Made by a program: the position numbers and the translations under genes. From Grifola frondosa (lineage: Eukaryota > Basidiomycota > Agaricomycetes > Polyporales > Grifolaceae): a DNA stretch of 64,000 bases. The stretch is taken from the NCBI GenBank assembly GCA_001683735.1, contig LUGG01000018.1, forward strand, positions 248,001 through 312,000, written 5' to 3'. Positions within the stretch are counted from its first letter, which is position 1; each line of letters begins with the position of its first letter. Below the pieces are notes generated by a model. It had not been told where the DNA came from, did not search any database, and worked only from the letters and a program-made list of their open reading frames with translations. Of the stretch, positions 16,001 to 27,660 are shown in pieces.

Positions 16001-17500
16001 TCAACGAATCTCAACTCTGAAGTTGTCTTTCAGGCGTGATATGACCTTGTCATGAACCTCATTGGCCTCCTCGTTCGACAAGGATCTGTTACAGATCACA
16101 GTCAGCGTCAGTTTTGTCTAGTTCTATATCAAACTTACTTATCCATCGAACGATAATTTATGCGATAGCAACGACTGCTCCGGTTTGTTTTCGGGTGTGT
16201 GAACGAGTCAATCTATCAAAATGTCAGCCCGAGGCAATAATTCTGCGCGCTTAAATCGCACCAGTTTCACATCCTCCGCCAGATCGCCCACGGTGTCTCG
16301 GACCAAGTCACAGAAATCATTATCATGCAATCCGGAGTCCGGTACCCAGAAGCTAACATCCTTGTGGCAGGGTGGATACTTGGAATACGGCTGGAACGTG
16401 CTGATTTGCCCCAGAGTGAATTGAGAAACGAAGCGCGGATCCTTTGACCAGAACAAGCGAATGTCAGGAATGGAGAACAGAATCATGGCTATGCGTTCAA
16501 GCCCTAGGCCGAAAGCCCAACCGATATTGTCCGGTACGTCTGTTCACCGACAGATAAGTTCTCCAAAGCATGTTACCAGATGCAAATTACGCACGCGCGC
16601 GATCCAGCGTTGACTGTTGTACAACACCGCATCCGAGGATTTCAAGCCAATTGCCACGGAAGAACACTTCTACCTCATAACTGGGACTCGTGAAAGGGAA
16701 GTAGGCCTCGATCCACCTCACCCGTAACGGCTCTGCCTCGCCAACTTGTGCTCCGTCACCAAACAGTTTTAAGATAAGGCTGTTCAGCGACAGCTTCAAA
16801 TTTTGCGCGACAAGCTCCGCGAGTCGAGGGTCATGCGCTTCCTGGCGAGGGTTTAACGCGGTAATATGCGGGATGTCTTCGATTATGATATTGGATCGCG
16901 CAAGATGTTCAGAGAGATACGCGTTGTCGTCCTCTAGCTCGGATATACCACTTGCATTCGAGGAGAAAATCCGTGCGCCCTCCATCTGGTGGAAAACAGG
17001 GTAATGCGACGCGTCGATCTCGTCGCGACGGTATACGTCCGCCGAGAGCAGCCAGCGGCGTTCACCGCGAGCGAATACCTCTACTTCGTGTGCAGATGTA
17101 TGCGTGCGCAGCATAAGGTCCTTGTTGATGTAGTAGCTGTCTGTCTTTGAACGTCCAGGGTGATCTGCCGGAAACGCGAGGTCGTCAAAGTTCTTCGCGG
17201 GTGTCACAAGAGGGAGAAGCCGGTCAGAGAGGTGAACGTCCCGAAATGTGACGAGATGAGGCCATGAAGAATACCAATTGGATGGGACAGTTGTTGATGC
17301 AAGTTGCAGCCGACCTTTTCTGCAATGGCCGCGGTAACATTAGTAGTAGAGTCAGTCGGATAGTTCTGACCGAGCAGAGAGACAGATGGAGTGGAAAGAC
17401 ATCTATGAGATTGGGGGTAGATGCTACAAAGTGAACGGCGATGCAAAGGTATCCGGCATAGCATTGCGACTGCAGTTGAGAACCTCAGTCTGTCCAACAA
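16001..17500 (-). CDS. MSF1: mitochondrial phenylalanyl-tRNA synthetase
   Basis: This monomeric class II synthetase charges mitochondrial tRNA-Phe. The start gives [20 protein letters not shown], an Arg-rich presequence. The catalytic core follows: [52 protein letters not shown], and [20 protein letters not shown] with GCGVV. Motif 3 is [20 protein letters not shown]. The C-terminal anticodon-binding domain includes [16 protein letters not shown] and, after a short intron, [19 protein letters not shown], ending DNFRVEIR at 16001. One frame slip is needed at 17240-17242, where a G run (minus strand) seems one base short between the N-terminal exon ([12 protein letters not shown]) and [18 protein letters not shown]. 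Confidence 0.93.
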
Positions 17501-17728
17501 GATCTTCGCGCTTCAAGGCTGCGTGACTGTCACCAGTCGCGTTAGTCACGAAGGTCAAAAGCGTTAGTCACGGTGGCACCAGGCCGCGGGGCGCTATCGA
17601 ACAGCTCACTCGAACGTTGAACGTTGAACGCTTGGATGTCTCTCCGTATCAAAATACCCAAACTGCCAGCTGCTCCCAGCCAAGTGCGCATACAACTGTT
17701 ATTGTCCCCTTGATAGTCTCATAGCGAA
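17501..17728. promoter_or_regulatory. divergent promoter with short direct repeats
   Basis: This gap lies between the divergent Phe-tRNA synthetase and uncharacterised-gene starts. GCGTTAGTCACG occurs twice (17539-17550 and 17561-17572), and a 7-bp unit GAACGTT repeats in tandem at 17612-17632 with the third copy GAACGCT. These could be regulator sites; no factor is identified. Confidence 0.4.
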
Positions 17729-19180
17729 ATGACTGTTTCCAGACACCAGAATCATCACACAAACCTCCGAAACGGAGCATTCAGAGAGTAGATTCTGATG
17801 AGGGTGATGTTACCCGCCTTGACCAGAATCATGATCGCCAAGATGAACCTGAAGGCGTTGTGTCGCGCCCAAAGAGGGTGCGAACTGCGACCGCCCGTAG
17901 TCTCTGGAGAGAGGATTCGAAGAAACCCGACGTTCATGTAGTGGCAGATGCAGAGGCCGAGATTGAGGTGGACGTGGATGTCGAAGGCGACGGCGATGAT
18001 GCCCGATTTCTCCCTCCACCTCAGTATACTGCTTCTACCTCATCCTCGCCTGCTGGTGCATCAAAATCGGCTTCTAAACGACGTTCCTCCGAGCCAAACA
18101 AGCCACGTACGAAAGCTGACCGGAGATCAACGTCACGAGCGAATAAGACGTCGGGAAAGAGAACCAGGCGCCCAGTGGTGTGGACAGACGACGAGGACGA
18201 AGAGTACAATGAGCAGGAGGCCCCGCACGCAGACGACAACGACGATGACTTCACTCCAGAGCCCGTCCATTCTGCGCACAGGAAGGCTGGTGGGAAGACG
18301 AAAGGAGTGAGCCATGGCACGGGCGCGCGAGGTAGAGGCCACAAAGACAGGGAAGACAAAGATATTCTCATGAAAGATGAACGCAAGCTCCCTCCTCCCT
18401 CCGCTTCCACTGCCGTGATCGAAGGCTCCTCCAATACTGCTGCGGGTAGCAAGCGCGCGCATCCGCTTGACGATTCCAGCACTAAGGACAGCCGAACAAA
18501 AATTCCTGCAGACGTCCCCGAAGAGCGGGACGAACCCACTCCTCCACCGCTTGCCAAGAAACGTAAGCTACCCACGATCAAGAAGAATAAACCTGCTATC
18601 GCCAGTTCCACTATACCTTCCACGCTGTTGTCTCCTGTAAAGACTGCAATTCCTGCGCCCGCCGGGGAGAAGAAGGATGCGCTCGGGACACCTGCTAGTC
18701 TCAGAAAGCCTCCCACGAGTGCTAATAATGCAGAGATTAATCTCTTCGATAGTAATGTGTATTCAGAGCTTTTCAGGGGCAAGGTACGTGTTGTGAAAAT
18801 TTCCCTTGCAAGACAATGAATTACCAACTCATTTGATTTCTTAAGCCTGGCGCATCTACACCGAATTCAGGTCTAAATCGGAAGCAGAAGGAAGAGGAGC
18901 GGAGGAAGGAGCTGGACAGGATGAGAGACGAGGCTAGAGCCAAGCGACAAGAGGAAGCGGTGGGTTCTCTTTATGCATATTTCGGTTTTCATCTATCTAA
19001 AGTTTCCGCCTACAGAAACACGCATTTGACCTCCAGGCCGCCCCTGAGAAGATTCAACGATTTGAGGAGATGCTTCGCGTGAGACGCTCAATGGCGCGAT
19101 ATCCGAACATCTTAGGTGCATCATTCAAGGAGTTCCAAGAAAGAGCATGGAGCAGCGAGCGAGAACGCATGGCACGGTAG
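17729..19180 (+). CDS. uncharacterised charged, low-complexity nuclear-like protein
   Basis: I do not recognise this protein. The likely start at 17729 (MTVS) needs one base restored near 17735-17739 to join QTPESSHKPPKRSIQRVDSD; without that, the open frame starts at 17860. The body is disordered, rich in Lys, Asp, Ser and Pro, with several basic clusters that could be nuclear localisation signals (for example KKRKLPTIKKNKP). After two introns (about 18784-18846 and 18960-19016) a conserved-looking helical C-terminus appears: KEEERRKELDRMRDEARAKR, then EKIQRFEEMLRVRRSMARYP and NILGASFKEFQERAWSSE. The tail is the only part likely to fold. It may be a chromatin or transcription protein, but that is inference from composition only. 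Confidence 0.65.
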
Positions 19181-19335
19181 ATTGCGGCATTCTATTTTCT
19201 GCGGAGTGTATATAGATCTGGCAGTCCTTGTAGCCCTTACGCCGTATGGAGAGTGTATTTTCCAATACTTGGATCGCATGTGAGTCGTTGGGAAGTTAAA
19301 CACACGGATTTACTCATGCGACAATAACAGGGAAA

Positions 19336-20573
19336 CTAGGTGGCATTGGTGCTGTCCTCTGACAACATTTTAACAATCGTCTTCGAGAGCTTCTCGATCT
19401 GCGCAAAACAGGTATTGAACCACTTCCTCACATCTTTCTCTTCCCTCCGCTTCGCTGGTGCCGATGTTCCACCCTCGCCGCTAATACGCATCGAGCCTAC
19501 GCCCTCGCCAACGCATCTGTGTCCTTTCTTGCAGGGGGCAACAACGCATCAACTACGAGAACACCGCGTAAATGCTCAATTGCATCTGCCAGGGCGGAGA
19601 CCGCGAATATAATCACAGAGACATCTTGCGGCGCATACAAGGAAGCAATTACTTCCTCCATCGCAAGTACGAGTGCGTGTGAGTGGGCGGGAAGGGAATC
19701 AAGCGTGTCATTTATGGGAGCGGAGGATGGTGGCCGGGAGGGGAGCGAAGATAGGACGTCCAGTACTATGCGTTTCTGAAGCAGCGCGACGAAGCGAACG
19801 AGCGGTTGGATCTGACAGATAGAGGTTAATATAAGGTGTACACTGAAATACCATTAGTCGTACTTTTTTCGTGCGGTCCAACTCTGCTTCCGACATTTTC
19901 TTGTTTGAACCCAAGCCGAGTTCATTCCACTCATCCTCAAAATTGTCTTCACCTTCGTCGCCGACTTCGTCTGTGCCTTCGATCATACCACTGACTTCTC
20001 CCAACGCGTCTTCAAGGATCTCTCTGTCGAGAGTCAAGCGTCGCCGAACAGCAGCGGAATTATCGACAGAGAGCTCTCGGCGCGCGTTCTCCACAATTTC
20101 ATGCACGCTCCCGGTGCGGATAAGGTAGCCCTCGCCCGAGTTCTCCAGAAAGCTGCTAGCGAGGGCGCGCACGGATTCACACACTTCCCTCGCCGCCAGT
20201 CGAACTTCAGTGGCTAGTGTCGCGCCATGAGGATCGAAGAGGGTTGCACATGTCGTCAAAGATGATATATGGGTAGCTAGTTCATGAGTAGGAGCAACGG
20301 CAGCAGCATAAGCTGGTTCCGAGGGCCGCAGCACCAGCGTGACTTTTGTAGTTGATGTGTAGACCAGAGTGAGAAGAGATATGAAATCTTTACGAAGTAC
20401 GACCAAGGAGGAACGCCGGAGGGTAATGGCAATTGGGACGAAGAGGGATGCTGGAGAGCATCGATGGCAGCAGTACATGTCTGAGACAGCAAAGAAAGGG
20501 TGGAAAAGGCTGTAGACTGGGGATGGTCAACGAACGTAGTGAAAACAACGGGGTTTCTGCTTGCCTCTGTCAA
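19336..20573 (-). CDS. cyclin-D1-binding protein 1 (GCIP)-like protein
   Basis: The start is MTEASRNPVVFTTFVDHP. The protein is mostly helical: VVLRKDFISLLTLVYTSTTK, RPSEPAYAAAVAPTHELATH, LAAREVCESVRALASSF, then an acidic hinge EDNFEDEWNELGLGSNKKMS and a second helical part with FVALLQKRIVLDVLSSLPSR. This layout, with the signature segment around the acidic hinge, matches fungal GCIP/CCNDBP1-like proteins, helix-loop-helix partners of cyclin D in animals. The fungal role is unclear. It ends with RKWFNTCFAQIEKLSKTIVK and a short tail at 19336. Two frame slips are needed, near 20398-20402 and at about 19496, each a single missing base. Confidence 0.7.
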
Positions 20574-20765
20574 CGTCCGACTCGTTCATGGCGGCGGAAT
20601 CTGTGAGCGTCCACGTGCTGAAACTGAAACACTCTGCCGCCCAGTACTAGTGTTACTTATGTGGCACGGCCAAAGAAAAACACCATGCAGTACAATAAAT
20701 GATGAAAGACTAAAGTACATGCACGCCAGTCTCGTCCAGAACGTATATGCAACAAAATGTCGATC

Positions 20766-22032
20766 TCAAGTCGCGGCAGCCACTGCCGTGGGCTTGGATG
20801 CACCCTTGCTCCTGCCCCACTTAACCCCAAGTGCCTCCCCATCAAGGTCAAGCCCGTTAGCCCAAGCCTGCGCAGCCAATTCTGCTGACGCTCGATCCTT
20901 GAAGTTCACAAAGGCACATCTACGGAGCAAATTGATTAATGTCCGGCAAGAAGAGTAGACGAGAACATGCCTTGACTTGGTAACGTGAACGACGGACTTG
21001 AGCTGTGATGGTTGGACCGCAGGCAGGGACTGAAGCACTCTCGTACGAATGCTTTGCTCAGTGGCAGATGTGGGCAAAGACGTCAGGAAAATGGAAGTCT
21101 GAAAAAGAACGGGTTAACAAGATTTCCTTACGGTACAATGTATGTGATATACAATTGACTGATCTTCGGGGGCCTGCAACCCCATCTCAGCCGCATGGGT
21201 AGACATAATTTTGCGTGCGACTGGATCGTTATGACCGTGATACCGGTCTTGGATGTTTTGCTTGGATAGCTCATTGTCAACAGGCATCTCATGCCTATTG
21301 CAAGTGGACGGTTAGACAGATTATGGGACAAGAATGAGTGGTCGAACGTACCTGTACGGGCATTCTGAGCCGCGTTTGCATTCTCCCTTTGCATAGAAGG
21401 AGCACAAGTGTGGCCGGTTGCGTTTATAGTAAGGATCCGTGCGAGCCAACTGCTTCAGCATCTCTTTGCCTGCAGCGGATGCCCTACCCGAGTCTAGCAA
21501 CGATCTGCTTCCCTCTAACTAGTCCTTCTTGAGAACCGCCTCGTTGGGAACATTGTGAGGAACTCACTTTACCATCCATATTCTGTGCGTAATACTCTCG
21601 ATTGATCTCACTAGTGGGTGCCTCGTTTTGCAATGCGAGAGCGGTGTCACGAACTTGCGTGGGCAAGCCATATTCCAAGTCCAGGAGACATGTCTGGCAT
21701 ACGTTCTTGATCTTTGCACAGGTCTGGCAGATCACAGTAGTCTTATATCGCATTCCAGTGCCAGGATTCCAGCGAAAGACAGTGAATGGACGAGCGCAGG
21801 TGCCGCATGAACGACCGTATTCTTGCTTCGACTATGCATCGTGTGAGCATTACAGCATGCGAAACGGAATGAGATGAACATACCATGCGGACGAATGCAT
21901 TGTCACCGAGGCCTGCAGTAGTAAGATCAGCACAAACGCGAGCCGGCACTGCTATGCACACTGACAAGTCTCACACAGGATTGGGAACTCGCTCTGTTCC
22001 CATCCTGCCTTGTTGATGTCCGCCTTCGGCAT
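20766..22032 (-). CDS. SLT11: pre-mRNA splicing factor Slt11/Ecm2 (RBM22 family)
   Basis: This family binds U6 snRNA in the activated spliceosome with the Prp19-associated complex. The start gives [20 protein letters not shown]. The N-terminal zinc-binding region supplies [33 protein letters not shown] and [25 protein letters not shown] finger follows, [20 protein letters not shown], and then the linker [15 protein letters not shown]. The C-terminal RRM has [16 protein letters not shown] and [20 protein letters not shown], ending in a short Ala-rich tail at 20766. About six introns are present. It is in tandem with HSP70 upstream on the same strand, separated by 277 bp. Confidence 0.92.
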
Positions 22033-22309
22033 TTCGGTCTTCTTGATAGAGAGTGAAGGGTAGGAGATAAAAAGGTATGTAGAGGACGAACGCGAGAGTG
22101 GCTGTGAAACGGCGAGTTGTTTGTGACTGAGCTTTGGCTTACGCTACGCTTAGTCATAGAATATGTTTAATGGCATGCCTTTTTTGGATCACATCGACAT
22201 TACTTGTAGAAAGAAAATATAGATAGTCTAACAGCAGCGACTGGTGTTACAACAATACTTTTTGCTAAAGCAATCATGAACATCCGTGAGCAAATCAACC
22301 CAGACACCT

Positions 22310-24511
22310 TTAGTCGACCTCCTCCACGCTCGGGCCCTCCTCGGCGCCCGCGCCAGGGAGCACCGCCTGGGAAACCGCCGGGCGCACCGCCTGGGAAACC
22401 ACCAGGCGCACCACCGGGGAAGCCGCCTGGCGCACCCCCTGCACCTGAGTAGAGCTTCTGCATGATGGGGTTTGCAATTGCCTCCAACTCCTTTTGGTGC
22501 TCCTCGTACTCCTCCTTGGAGGCCTCCTGCGACGCGTCGAGCCATGCGATCGCCTCGTTGACCGCAGTCTCGAGCTTCGTCTTGTCCGCGGGCTCGAACT
22601 TGCTCGCAAGCTTCTCGTCGGTCATGGAGTTGCGCAGGTTGTACGCGTATGACTCGAGACTGTTCTTTGAAGCGATACGTGCGGCAGCGGCCTCGTCCTC
22701 GGCTAAAGAAAAGGAAAAGTCAGTTACATTGAGAACACAAACGACGAAAGTCCGGAAGCTCACCCTTGTACTTCTCGGCCTCGTCGACCATGCGCTCGAT
22801 CTCCTCCTTCGAGAGACGGCCCTTGTCGTTAGTGATGGTAATGCGGTTCGACTTGCCAGTGGTCTTATCAGACGCAGAGACATTGAGGATACCGTTCGCG
22901 TCGATATCGAAGGTGACCTCGATCTGAGGTACACCACGGGGGGCGGGAGGGATACCGGACAACTCGAACTTGCCGAGCAAGTTGTTGTCCTTAGTCCGCG
23001 CACGCTCACCCTCGTAGACCTGGATGAGTACACCGGGCTGGTTGTCGGAGTAGGTGGAGAAGATCTCCGACTTCTTCGTGGGGACAGTGGTGTTACGCTT
23101 GATGAGCGCGGTCATAACACCACCAGCGGTCTCGATACCCAAAGAGAGAGGGGAGACATCGAGCAACAGGAGATCCTGGGTCTTCTCGGAGGTGTCACCG
23201 GACAGGATAGCAGCTTGAACAGCGGCACCGTAGGCGACGGCCTCGTCAGGGTTGATGCTCTTGTTGGGCTCCTTGCCGTTGAAGAAGTCCGACACGAGCT
23301 TGACGATACGAGGGATACGGGTCGAACCGCCGACGAGGACGATCTCGTGGACGTTAGCTTTGTCAATCTTGGAGTCACGGAGGACCTTTTCGACGGGCTC
23401 GAGCGTGCTACGGAAGAGGTCCTGGCAGAGCTCCTCGAAACGGGCGCGGGTGAGGGACGTATAGAAGTCAATTCCCTCGAAGAGCGAATCGATTTCGATT
23501 GACGTCTGAGCGGCAGAAGACAGGGTACGCTTGGCACGCTCGCAAGCAGTGCGAAGACGACGGAGAGCACGAGGATTGGAAGAAAGATCTACAAATAAAG
23601 AAATGAGCATGATTGCTTGGAAAGATGCCATATGTTAGACTCACCCTTCTTGTGCTTCCGCTTGAACTCCTGAACGAAGTGGTTGACTAGGCGGTTATCG
23701 AAATCCTCACCGCCCAAGTGAGTGTCACCGGCGGTAGCCTTGACCTCGAAGATGCCCTCCTCAATGGTCAGCAGCGACACATCGAAAGTGCCTCCTCCAA
23801 GATCGAATATAAGGACATTCCGCTCGCCAGTGGTCTTTTTGTCGAGACCGTAGGCGATAGCAGCAGCAGTAGGCTCGTTGATGATACGGAGTACGTTCAG
23901 TCCAGAGATCGTTCCGGCATCCTTCGTCGCCTGACGTTGCGAGTCGTTGAAGTAAGCAGGAACGGTAACAACAGCGTTGTTACAATTGACGCCCAGGTAG
24001 GACTCCGCGGTCTCCTTCATCTTCAGAAGAACCATGGATGAAATTTCTTCGGGGGACTGTTGAAGAAAGTCATTAGCAAAACAGCAAAAAAAAGCGAATA
24101 GGGGAGATGCGCGTACAAATTCCTTGTCTTCTCCTCGGTACTGGACGCGAATGTAAGGCTTGCCGCCCTTGTCGAAGACAGTGAAGGGGAAATGTTTGAT
24201 ATCGGCTTGCACTTCAGCGTCGGCGAACTTGCGCCCAATGAGACGCTTGGCGTCGAAGACAGTGTTGTGGGGGTTCATCGCAACTTGGTTCTTCGCGGCA
24301 TCGCCAATCAACCGCTCGTTGTCGGAGAATGAGACGTATGAGGGTGTTGTTCGGTTACCCTGGTCGTTGGCAATGATCTCAACACGATCGTTTTGCCAAA
24401 CACCGACGCAACTGTAAGAATAACTGAATCAGTACGAGACAATCGGAAAGGTAGAGAAAATGAGACATACGAGTAAGTGGTACCCAAATCGATACCGATG
24501 GCTTTAGACAT
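22310..24511 (-). CDS. HSP70: cytosolic Hsp70 chaperone (Ssa type)
   Basis: This is an ATP-dependent chaperone for folding and stress protection. The start is [14 protein letters not shown], completed across the first intron as [19 protein letters not shown]. The nucleotide-binding domain shows [48 protein letters not shown] and [16 protein letters not shown]. The substrate domain includes [20 protein letters not shown]. The tail has Gly-Ala-Pro-Gly-Phe repeats and then SVEEVD, the cytosolic signature that binds TPR co-chaperones. SVEEVD is in a different frame from the repeats: near 22354-22357 the coding strand reads GCTCCCTGG, one C too many for GAPGAGAEE. In such an essential gene this strongly suggests a sequence error. 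Five introns are visible. A heat-shock element lies upstream. Confidence 0.96.
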
Positions 24512-24613
24512 TTCGTACAATGAGAAAGCGGAGATGTGAGGAGGAAATGGTGTGGAGGCAAAAGCTCTGGGCCATCTTATATACGACTTTCAATTCTGCG
24601 TTATTCGAGGACA

Positions 24614-24648
24614 TTCTCTCCTGTTCCAAATCCTTTCTCGGACGTTCC
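24614..24648 (-). promoter_or_regulatory. heat-shock elements upstream of HSP70
   Basis: Two motifs of the form TTCnnGAAnnTTC lie about 100-140 bp upstream of the HSP70 start. At 24635-24648 the units are TTC, GGA, TTC at exact 5-bp steps. At 24614-24626 the outer TTC units sit 10 bp apart with TCC in between. This is the arrangement expected for Hsf1 binding. Further GAA units 10 bp apart occur around 24796-24807. Confidence 0.65.
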
Positions 24649-25162
24649 ACAACGTCACGTACCGTCACAATCCAATTACGTGCATCCTGTCACATTCACG
24701 TGATCGTGTTATTACGCCCAGGCCATTCGCGAATCCTCGATATGTTTTGCCCATGCTTTCTTGCTCATTCGCTAGCAGCTCCTGGTATTGGCTGGAAATG
24801 TCTCGAAAGCTCTTCGTTGTACTATATGAGAGGAGTTTCCATTCTATGGTTTGTTTTTGCACTGAGTGGCGGCTATTGCACGGTAGTGACCTGGTAGTGA
24901 CATTGCCTGGCACACTTCGTCGTGTCGTTACATCTCTTCGACATATCAAAAAAAAACACTTTTGAGATACACAGCAAACACTCTTGAAGCTGCAATATTA
25001 ATTTCAAAATTTCTCTCCTTTTTTGTGAACGAGGGAACGCTCGGAAATTGTGCCGGCGTCTGCAGTCCGAAGTATCGTGACAAGTTGCTTTTTTAGGCGA
25101 TAGTTGTTTGTCGGAATTTTTGTGTTCGCTCCAAGCGGCAGCGGTCATCGTCGTCAGCTGTA
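24649..25162. promoter_or_regulatory. rest of divergent HSP70 / TOM40 promoter region
   Basis: The two start codons are 651 bp apart on opposite strands. This part shows A-rich tracts near 24948-24958 and AT-rich DNA around 24960-25020. No gene is supported. Confidence 0.45.
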
Positions 25163-26443
25163 ATGGCTTCACCGGTGCCCATCAAGGTCGTCTCGCCTCC
25201 CCCGCCGCCCCCATCCCCATTACACGCGCCTTCAGGCTCTGCCTTCGCCAACCTATACAATCGCTTTGCAACATGGCGAAAAGCACTTGATCTCCCCTGC
25301 CCGGGCACTGTGGAGAATCTGCAGAAAGAGGTCAAGGGTACGCACATGTTTACTGCACTGCTCCTGTTCGACACATCTAATGATTTCATCGCAGCCACAC
25401 ACTTGACAAACTTCTTCTTTGATGGAGGAAGAGCGGACCTCTCGAAGAACTTGTCGATGAACCCTGCATTCCAGGTGTCACACTCCTTTACCTTGGGTTC
25501 ACAGACCGCAGCACCTTCATATAACTTCGGCGCAGTGTTTGCCGATAACAACGTGTGTTGTGTTTTCTGGATCTTTGCGTGTGACTCATCCATTTCACCC
25601 AGCTTCTCATGCAAGGTGGCATCGACCATGAAGGAAACCTGAATGCACGATTCAACCAAGGCTGGACTCCCACCAATGTCACAAAAGTGCAAACTCAGGT
25701 ATTTGCTGTCTTTCTGGCCGCCCTCTTCCTACGCTCACCTAGTTACTCTCCAGCTGTCTTCATCGCCAGGTCACAGCATGATCCAAGTAGAACAGGATTA
25801 TCAGGGACAGGACTATGCATTGAATGTGAAAGCTGTTAACCCATCTCCTGTGGACTTCAGCGGCATTTACATTGGCTCTTACCTGCAATCCGTCACAAAA
25901 AACCTCGCATTGGGGGTGGAGATGTTGTACCAGTCTCAAGCGCCTGGCATGAGCGAGCTCACCGCCTCGTATCTTGCCAAGTATACGAGCTCCGACAAGA
26001 ACTGGATCGCGACTGCGCAAGTTCAACCGGCGGGAATCGTGCAGGCCACGTACTGGCAGAAGCTCAGCGAAAAGCTCGACGTCGCCGCGGACCTGCAGCT
26101 GATGGCGATGCCACAGCGGAGAGACGCGCTCGCGACGCTTGGTGCGAAGTACGACCTTCGCATGGCGACTTTCCGTGCGCAGCTAGACTCCACAGGCAAG
26201 GTGTCGGCGTTGCTTGAGCAGCGATTCGCACCCACATTCGCATTCTTGGTGTCTGGCGAGATAGATCACTTCAAGGTTCGGACTTCTTATTTCCTCTATA
26301 TATCTTTGGTAGTTGACCTCGTGCTACCTCGTTTTTAGAACGCAGCGAAGGTCGGTGTAGGTGTGATGATCGAGAGCTCGAACTTGACGCCTGAGGAGAT
26401 GGGTATGCAGCCCATGCCTATGCCCATGGGGGCGCAGCCTTAA
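25163..26443 (+). CDS. TOM40: mitochondrial outer-membrane import channel Tom40
   Basis: Tom40 forms the beta-barrel pore for protein import into mitochondria. The start gives MASPVPIKVVSPPPPPPSPL, the Pro-rich N-terminus typical of fungal Tom40. Barrel strands follow: ATHLTNFFFDGGRADLSKNL, NPAFQVSHSFTLGS, YNFGAVFADNN, GGIDHEGNLNARFNQGW, and the later LDVAADLQLMAMPQRRDALA with GAKYDLRMATFRAQLDSTGK. It ends with a Met/Pro-rich tail (MGMQPMPMPMGAQP) at 26443. Five introns splice cleanly, including one of about 55 bp at 26276-26338. Length about 345 residues fits the family. No frameshift is needed. Confidence 0.95.
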
Positions 26444-26607
26444 TTCGCTACTACTTTATACGTATGCTTAGTAGAGTTATTGCTTGTTCCCTTATTACAC
26501 TCACCGTTGTTGGATCACCTGAAGGTCCTCCCAGTGCCCAGCACGTGACGATAAGAGTTGGGTACAACTCGGCGCTCGCGGTCGTTCCTATTTCATACTA
26601 GAGTGCC

Positions 26608-27547
26608 ATGTCAGAACCTCTACTACAGCTGAAAAGCGTCGGATGTGACAAGTCCAAGGGACAACCCATATTCTCGCAAGTGAGTTTCGCAGTGAATGAC
26701 GGCGACGTCGTGGTTCTTCAAGGCAAGAGTGGGGCAGGGTCAGCAGAAAACGGTTTCCACATCTCTCCACTGTTAATTATTCTCATAGAAAGTCTACCAT
26801 CTTGAAGTGCATTGCGCATCTCAACTTATACCATGGAGAGATCCTGTATAGGGGAAAGTGTGTTGCCATCTTCCTGTCGAAGAGCGATAGTTACTAACCG
26901 CAATCATTCTTGTGTTAGACCACCACAATCATATGGTATGCTTCTTTGTCATTTCGTACTCTCGAATGAAGTTTATGTCCGGATAGGTATCCCACTGTTT
27001 CGCACTCGCGTTCTCTATGTACCACAACGACCCTCTATGCTCCCTGGGACTCCTCGCGACTTCCTCGTGGCAGTCTCTACATTCCATACGCATCGTGGCA
27101 GTGCGAAGCTAGCGCCGAAAGACGGGAAGCCGGACTGCTCGTCGCACAAGGCGATCGAGGTCGCGACGTCCTGGGGATTCCCCGAAGAGCTGTGGGATAG
27201 AAGATGGTCGAACCTTAGCGGGGGTGAGGGCCAGCGCGTAGTGCTCGCGATCGCCGTTGGACTAGATACCGCGGAAGTCCTCCTCCTTGATGGTTCGCCC
27301 TTCCTTTGCCATACGTAGTCGTGGAGATGCTCACGGTTTCTGTTTAGAGCCAACTTCTGCGCTGGACGCGGAGTCATCATCGACGGTGGAGAAGCGTTTG
27401 ATCTCCGACCTGAAGTCGCCGGACACGAACCTGAAGGCCCTCGTATGGATCACGCATTCTCCGGAACAGGGCAGAAGAGTGGGCACTCGGTTCCTCCGTG
27501 TATCCTCGGGAGGTGTGCAGGAAGAGGATGTGGATCCAGGTGTGTAG
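26608..27547 (+). CDS. stand-alone ABC-type ATPase (FetA/STAR1-like)
   Basis: This is a single nucleotide-binding domain of about 245 residues without membrane segments. The start gives MSEPLLQLKSVGCDKSKGQP. Walker A (LQGKSGAG plus KST) is completed only across an intron of about 55 bp at 26739-26790. The signature motif is WSNLSGGEGQRVVLAIAV. Walker B VLLLDEPTSALDAESSS is likewise split by an intron at about 27291-27348. The switch His is in LVWITHSPEQ. The closest resemblance I know is to bacterial FetA/YbbL and plant STAR1, which pair with a separate membrane subunit for metal or nucleotide-sugar export. No such partner lies nearby. It follows Tom40 on the same strand, 164 bp downstream. 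Confidence 0.85.
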
Positions 27548-27660
27548 AGTGTGAGTTGTCCGGTGTCCAGCAGTTCCTTCACTTTTTCGCATTAATACAC
27601 ATGGAGTGTCATAAGTACATATAAGCACAATATGGAATTATGGGTAAATTTTCTCTGTAA

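Noticed and set aside
18021..18827. 268-codon minus-strand frame opposite the uncharacterised gene
   Set aside because: Its Ser/Leu-rich product mirrors the Lys/Glu/Ser codons of the plus strand. The plus strand has spliced downstream exons and a better composition.
22462..23502. 346-codon open frame on the plus strand opposite HSP70
   Set aside because: It is the antisense of a highly biased Hsp70 coding region, a well-known shadow; the minus strand carries clear Hsp70 motifs.
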